This document shows positions 61,746 to 64,000 of a stretch of 64,000 bases of DNA, piece after piece; positions within the stretch are counted from its first letter, which is position 1; each line of letters starts with the position of its first letter. The notes below the pieces were generated by a model. That model worked only from the letters and a program-made list of their open reading frames with translations, was not told the origin of the DNA and made no database searches. Source of the DNA: Bradyrhizobium sp. BRP22 (GTDB lineage: Bacteria > Pseudomonadota > Alphaproteobacteria > Rhizobiales > Xanthobacteraceae); NCBI RefSeq assembly GCF_020194175.1, contig NZ_JADYVX010000003.1, positions 186,001 through 250,000 on the forward strand. Direction: 5' to 3'. The translations under genes and the position numbers were made by a program.

Positions 61746-62996
61746 ATGAGCAGGTTTACGCGGCGTTCGTTTCTTCAGACCACCGGACTCGCAGCGGCAG
61801 CGCTGGCGTCGCCGCTCGGCGCGTCTTCGATCATCCGCTCCGCACAGGCCGCCGGCACTGTGAAGCTTGGTTGTCTGTTCTCCTCATCCGGCACGATGGC
61901 GAATATCGAAGGTCGGCTCAATCACGTCGTGCGCATGGCCGCCGACGAAATCAACGCCAAGGGCGGCGTCAACGGCCGCACCATCGAAGTTGCGGTGTCC
62001 GATCCCGCCTCGGACTGGCCGCTCTATGCGCAAATCGGCAAACAGATGCTGGAGCAGGATAAGGTTGCGGCGCTGTTCGGTTGCTGGACCTCGGTTTCAC
62101 GCAAGTCGGTGCTGCCGGTGGTCGAGCAGGCCAACGGCCTGCTGTTTTATCCGTTGCACTTCGAGGGCGACGAGAATTCCAAGAACGTCGTCTACGTCAA
62201 TTCGCCGCCAGCCAGTTCCGTGCTGCCCGCGGTCGACTACCTGATGAGCGAGGACGGTGTCAGCGCCAAGCGCTTCTTCATGCTCGGCTCGGACTACGTC
62301 TGGCCGCGAACCATCAATAAGCAACTCAAGGGGTATTGGAAGTCGAAGGGTATCTCGGAGAGCGCGTGGAAGGAGGAGTACGTCCCGCTCGGCTTCTCCA
62401 ACTTCCAGACGCTGGTCAATCAGATCCGCGCTTTCGCCGATCAAGGCGGCGGCAAGCCGATCGTGGTGCTGACGGTGGTCGGCTCGTCGATCCCGGACTT
62501 TCTGCGCGAGTTTGCCAATCAGGGCATCAAGGCGACCGACGTGCCGGTGCTTGGCCTCGACATGGTGGAAGCCGATCTCGAAGGCCTCAACACCGAGCCG
62601 CTGGTTGGCCACCTCAACTGCTGGGCGTATCTGCAGAACGCCAAGGGCGACGCCAACGCCAAGTTCCTCAAGCAGTGGGCGGACTACGTCAAGACGAAGA
62701 ACGTGCCGTTCAAGGCCGACGTTGCGATCGACCCAATGGTCTCGGCCTACGACGCCGTGCATCTGTGGGCAATGGCGGCCGCCAAGGCGAATTCGTTCGA
62801 CGTGCCGGAGGTGCGAAAGGCGTTCGCAGGGCTCAGCTTCGATTGTCCATCCGGCTACAAGATCCAGATGACCGCCGAGAATAACTACGCGTCGCGCGGC
62901 GTGTTCATCGGCTCGGTCAACGAGAAGCAGGGCTTCGACGTGCTATGGCAGTCGAAGGACGCGCCGAAGCCGGTGCCGTTCAGCCCATACAGCTGA
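61746..62996 (+). CDS. urtA: Urea ABC transporter substrate-binding protein
   Basis: 416 residues. N-terminal twin-arginine signal (TRRSFLQTTGLAAAALASPL), so probably exported folded to the periplasm. UrtA blocks: KLGCLFSSSGTMANIEGRLN, FGCWTSVSRKSVLPVVEQ, LFYPLHFEGDENSKNVVYVN, and the C-terminal GVFIGSVNEKQGFDVLWQS. Binds urea or short amides. 57 bp before urtB. It resembles the AmiC-like protein at 11433 in the same blocks, consistent with a shared fold branch. Confidence 0.9.
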   Translation: MSRFTRRSFLQTTGLAAAALASPLGASSIIRSAQAAGTVKLGCLFSSSGTMANIEGRLNHVVRMAADEINAKGGVNGRTIEVAVSDPASDWPLYAQIGKQMLEQDKVAALFGCWTSVSRKSVLPVVEQANGLLFYPLHFEGDENSKNVVYVNSPPASSVLPAVDYLMSEDGVSAKRFFMLGSDYVWPRTINKQLKGYWKSKGISESAWKEEYVPLGFSNFQTLVNQIRAFADQGGGKPIVVLTVVGSSIPDFLREFANQGIKATDVPVLGLDMVEADLEGLNTEPLVGHLNCWAYLQNAKGDANAKFLKQWADYVKTKNVPFKADVAIDPMVSAYDAVHLWAMAAAKANSFDVPEVRKAFAGLSFDCPSGYKIQMTAENNYASRGVFIGSVNEKQGFDVLWQSKDAPKPVPFSPYS

Positions 62997-63053
62997 TGAT
63001 GCGGTGGATGAGCGACTGTCGGCAGGGATCAGGCCGGCAGAATCGGCGGACTT

Positions 63054-64000
63054 GATGCGGCGTTTATTTCTCATTCTGTTGTTCCTGTCTGCGGCCGTCG
63101 GCTCGTCCACGGCCGCCGAGCTGGATCGTGCGGAATTGATCGACCGGTTGTGCGGTGATGCCGCCGCGCTGGGCGAGGCGGGTCGCTCTTTGATGGGTGT
63201 CGCCGCTGAAGGCTCCACAGCCGATCGCGCCTGGGCCGCTCCGATTGCGCGGGCGATGATGGACCGTAAGCTGACATGCGACGGCGCGGGCGCGGTGGCC
63301 ATAACCGCCGACGGCAGCCGGGATGCACTCAGCGGTGCGCCGCGCACCGCTGCCGAGAGTGGTCGCTCGCCCTTGCTCAGCCTCAAGAACCGCAGCGTGT
63401 TCGAGATGGCCGATGCGGCACTGGCGCTGCGCAGCTCGTCCGACCTGGGACGGCGCGCGGCGGCGCTTCGCACGTTGGAGCGGCAGGCCGTAACCCTGCC
63501 GGAGCTCCTGTTCGAGTCAGCGGCCGCGGAGGAAAGCGATCCGGTGCTGAGAGCGCAGATCAGCGCGGTTGCGGAAGCCGCGGCGCTCAATTCCGTTGAC
63601 CCGGCGAAGCGGATCGCAGCATTGCAGCGCATCGCCGCGACCCCGGACCGACGCGCGCTCGCCAAGGTCGGGCCTTTGACCAAGGACCCCGCCTACGCCG
63701 CCGATCCCGCCTTCAAAGGTGCCGTCGACGCGACGGTCAGAAAGATCGAGCGCGGCATCAAGATCGGTGACGTGCTGGCGACGCTGTATAATGGCCTGAG
63801 CTTCGCCAGCATCCTGTTCATGGCGGCGATCGGACTCGCGGTGATCTTCGGCCTGATGGGCGTGATCAACCTAGCGCAAGGCGAGCTGATCATGATCGGT
63901 GCCTACGCCACCTGGCTGGTACAGGAGGCGCTGCAGCGGTTCGCGCCGGCGCTGACCGAATACTACCTGATCATCGCCGCTCCCGTCGCGTTCCTGGTCA
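63054..64000 (+). CDS. urtB: Urea ABC transporter permease UrtB (3' end outside window)
   Basis: First 315 codons. Signal-like N-terminus (MRRLFLILLFLSAAVGSSTA), a periplasmic/soluble domain of about 230 residues rich in Ala/Arg helices that is typical of UrtB and absent from LivH, then the LivH-type membrane part with GLMGVINLAQGELIMIGAYA. Runs off the right edge. Translation from 63054 is preferred; closer ATGs after urtA are out of frame. Confidence 0.85.

Overview
The window is high-GC alphaproteobacterial DNA, most likely Bradyrhizobium or a close relative. The grounds are: two intergenic repeat types characteristic of that group (23562-23675 and 52994-53100), a FixK/FNR-type box in front of hemN, a long DUF1127 protein, a short protein of a type I recall from bradyrhizobia (2707-2856), and a dense set of Liv/Urt-type periplasmic binding proteins. 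I see no rRNA, tRNA, CRISPR array, replication origin or complete insertion sequence. Large open frames opposite real genes are GC-rich shadows and are left out.

Layout. 1-2455: tail of a phytanoyl-CoA dioxygenase-like gene, an MHS-type transporter and a VOC protein. 3181-7448: an operon with an operator-like dyad, an SCP2-like protein, an alpha/beta hydrolase, an orphan binding protein, a 3-hydroxyisobutyrate dehydrogenase-like enzyme and an IclR regulator. 7462-10765: FCD-type GntR repressor divergent from tcuAB (tricarballylate/citrate-type oxidation), with a perfect operator palindrome between them. 10849-22444: an amide system. Divergent amiC-amiR-like sensor/antiterminator genes face an operon of amidase, acetamidase/formamidase, a complete Liv-type ABC transporter, an SDR and a second paralogous amidase. 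The operon leader carries a sigma70 promoter and a strong intrinsic terminator, as expected for ANTAR antitermination. 22460-25638: DUF1127 protein, repeats, hemN, and a remnant of a filamentous haemagglutinin-like gene.

25724-40342 is the most distinctive block. It is a Mim/Prm-type soluble diiron monooxygenase cluster (hydroxylase large subunit, reductase, hydroxylase small subunit, coupling protein) followed by an amidohydrolase, a MIP18/PaaD-type assembly protein, a dedicated GroEL paralogue, a hypothetical protein and an AcoR-like sigma54 activator. Two near-consensus -24/-12 promoters are visible, one before the alcohol dehydrogenase and one before the monooxygenase operon. The natural reading is sub-terminal oxidation of a small alkane or ketone, or hydroxylation of a phenol, followed by alcohol oxidation. 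Three uncharacterised genes (38415-40342) trail the activator.

40601-48934 holds an acetoacetate decarboxylase-like protein, a phytoene-desaturase-like FAD enzyme, two unrecognised helical proteins, a trans-prenyl diphosphate synthase and a SAM-cyclase-AAA-TPR signalling protein. This looks like a small uncharacterised isoprenoid-modifying locus. 49076-52852: IclR regulator, KstD/fumarate reductase-like flavoprotein and a second orphan binding protein paralogous to the one at 4540. 53185-58605: muropeptide/amino-sugar recycling genes (SIS sugar isomerase/deaminase, murQ, BadF-type kinase; divergent nagA) with an aspartokinase paralogue directly behind nagA. 59055-61444: a conserved hypothetical gene, gene remnants and an IS3-type orfA-like fragment. 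61746-64000: urtA and the start of urtB (urea uptake), running off the end.
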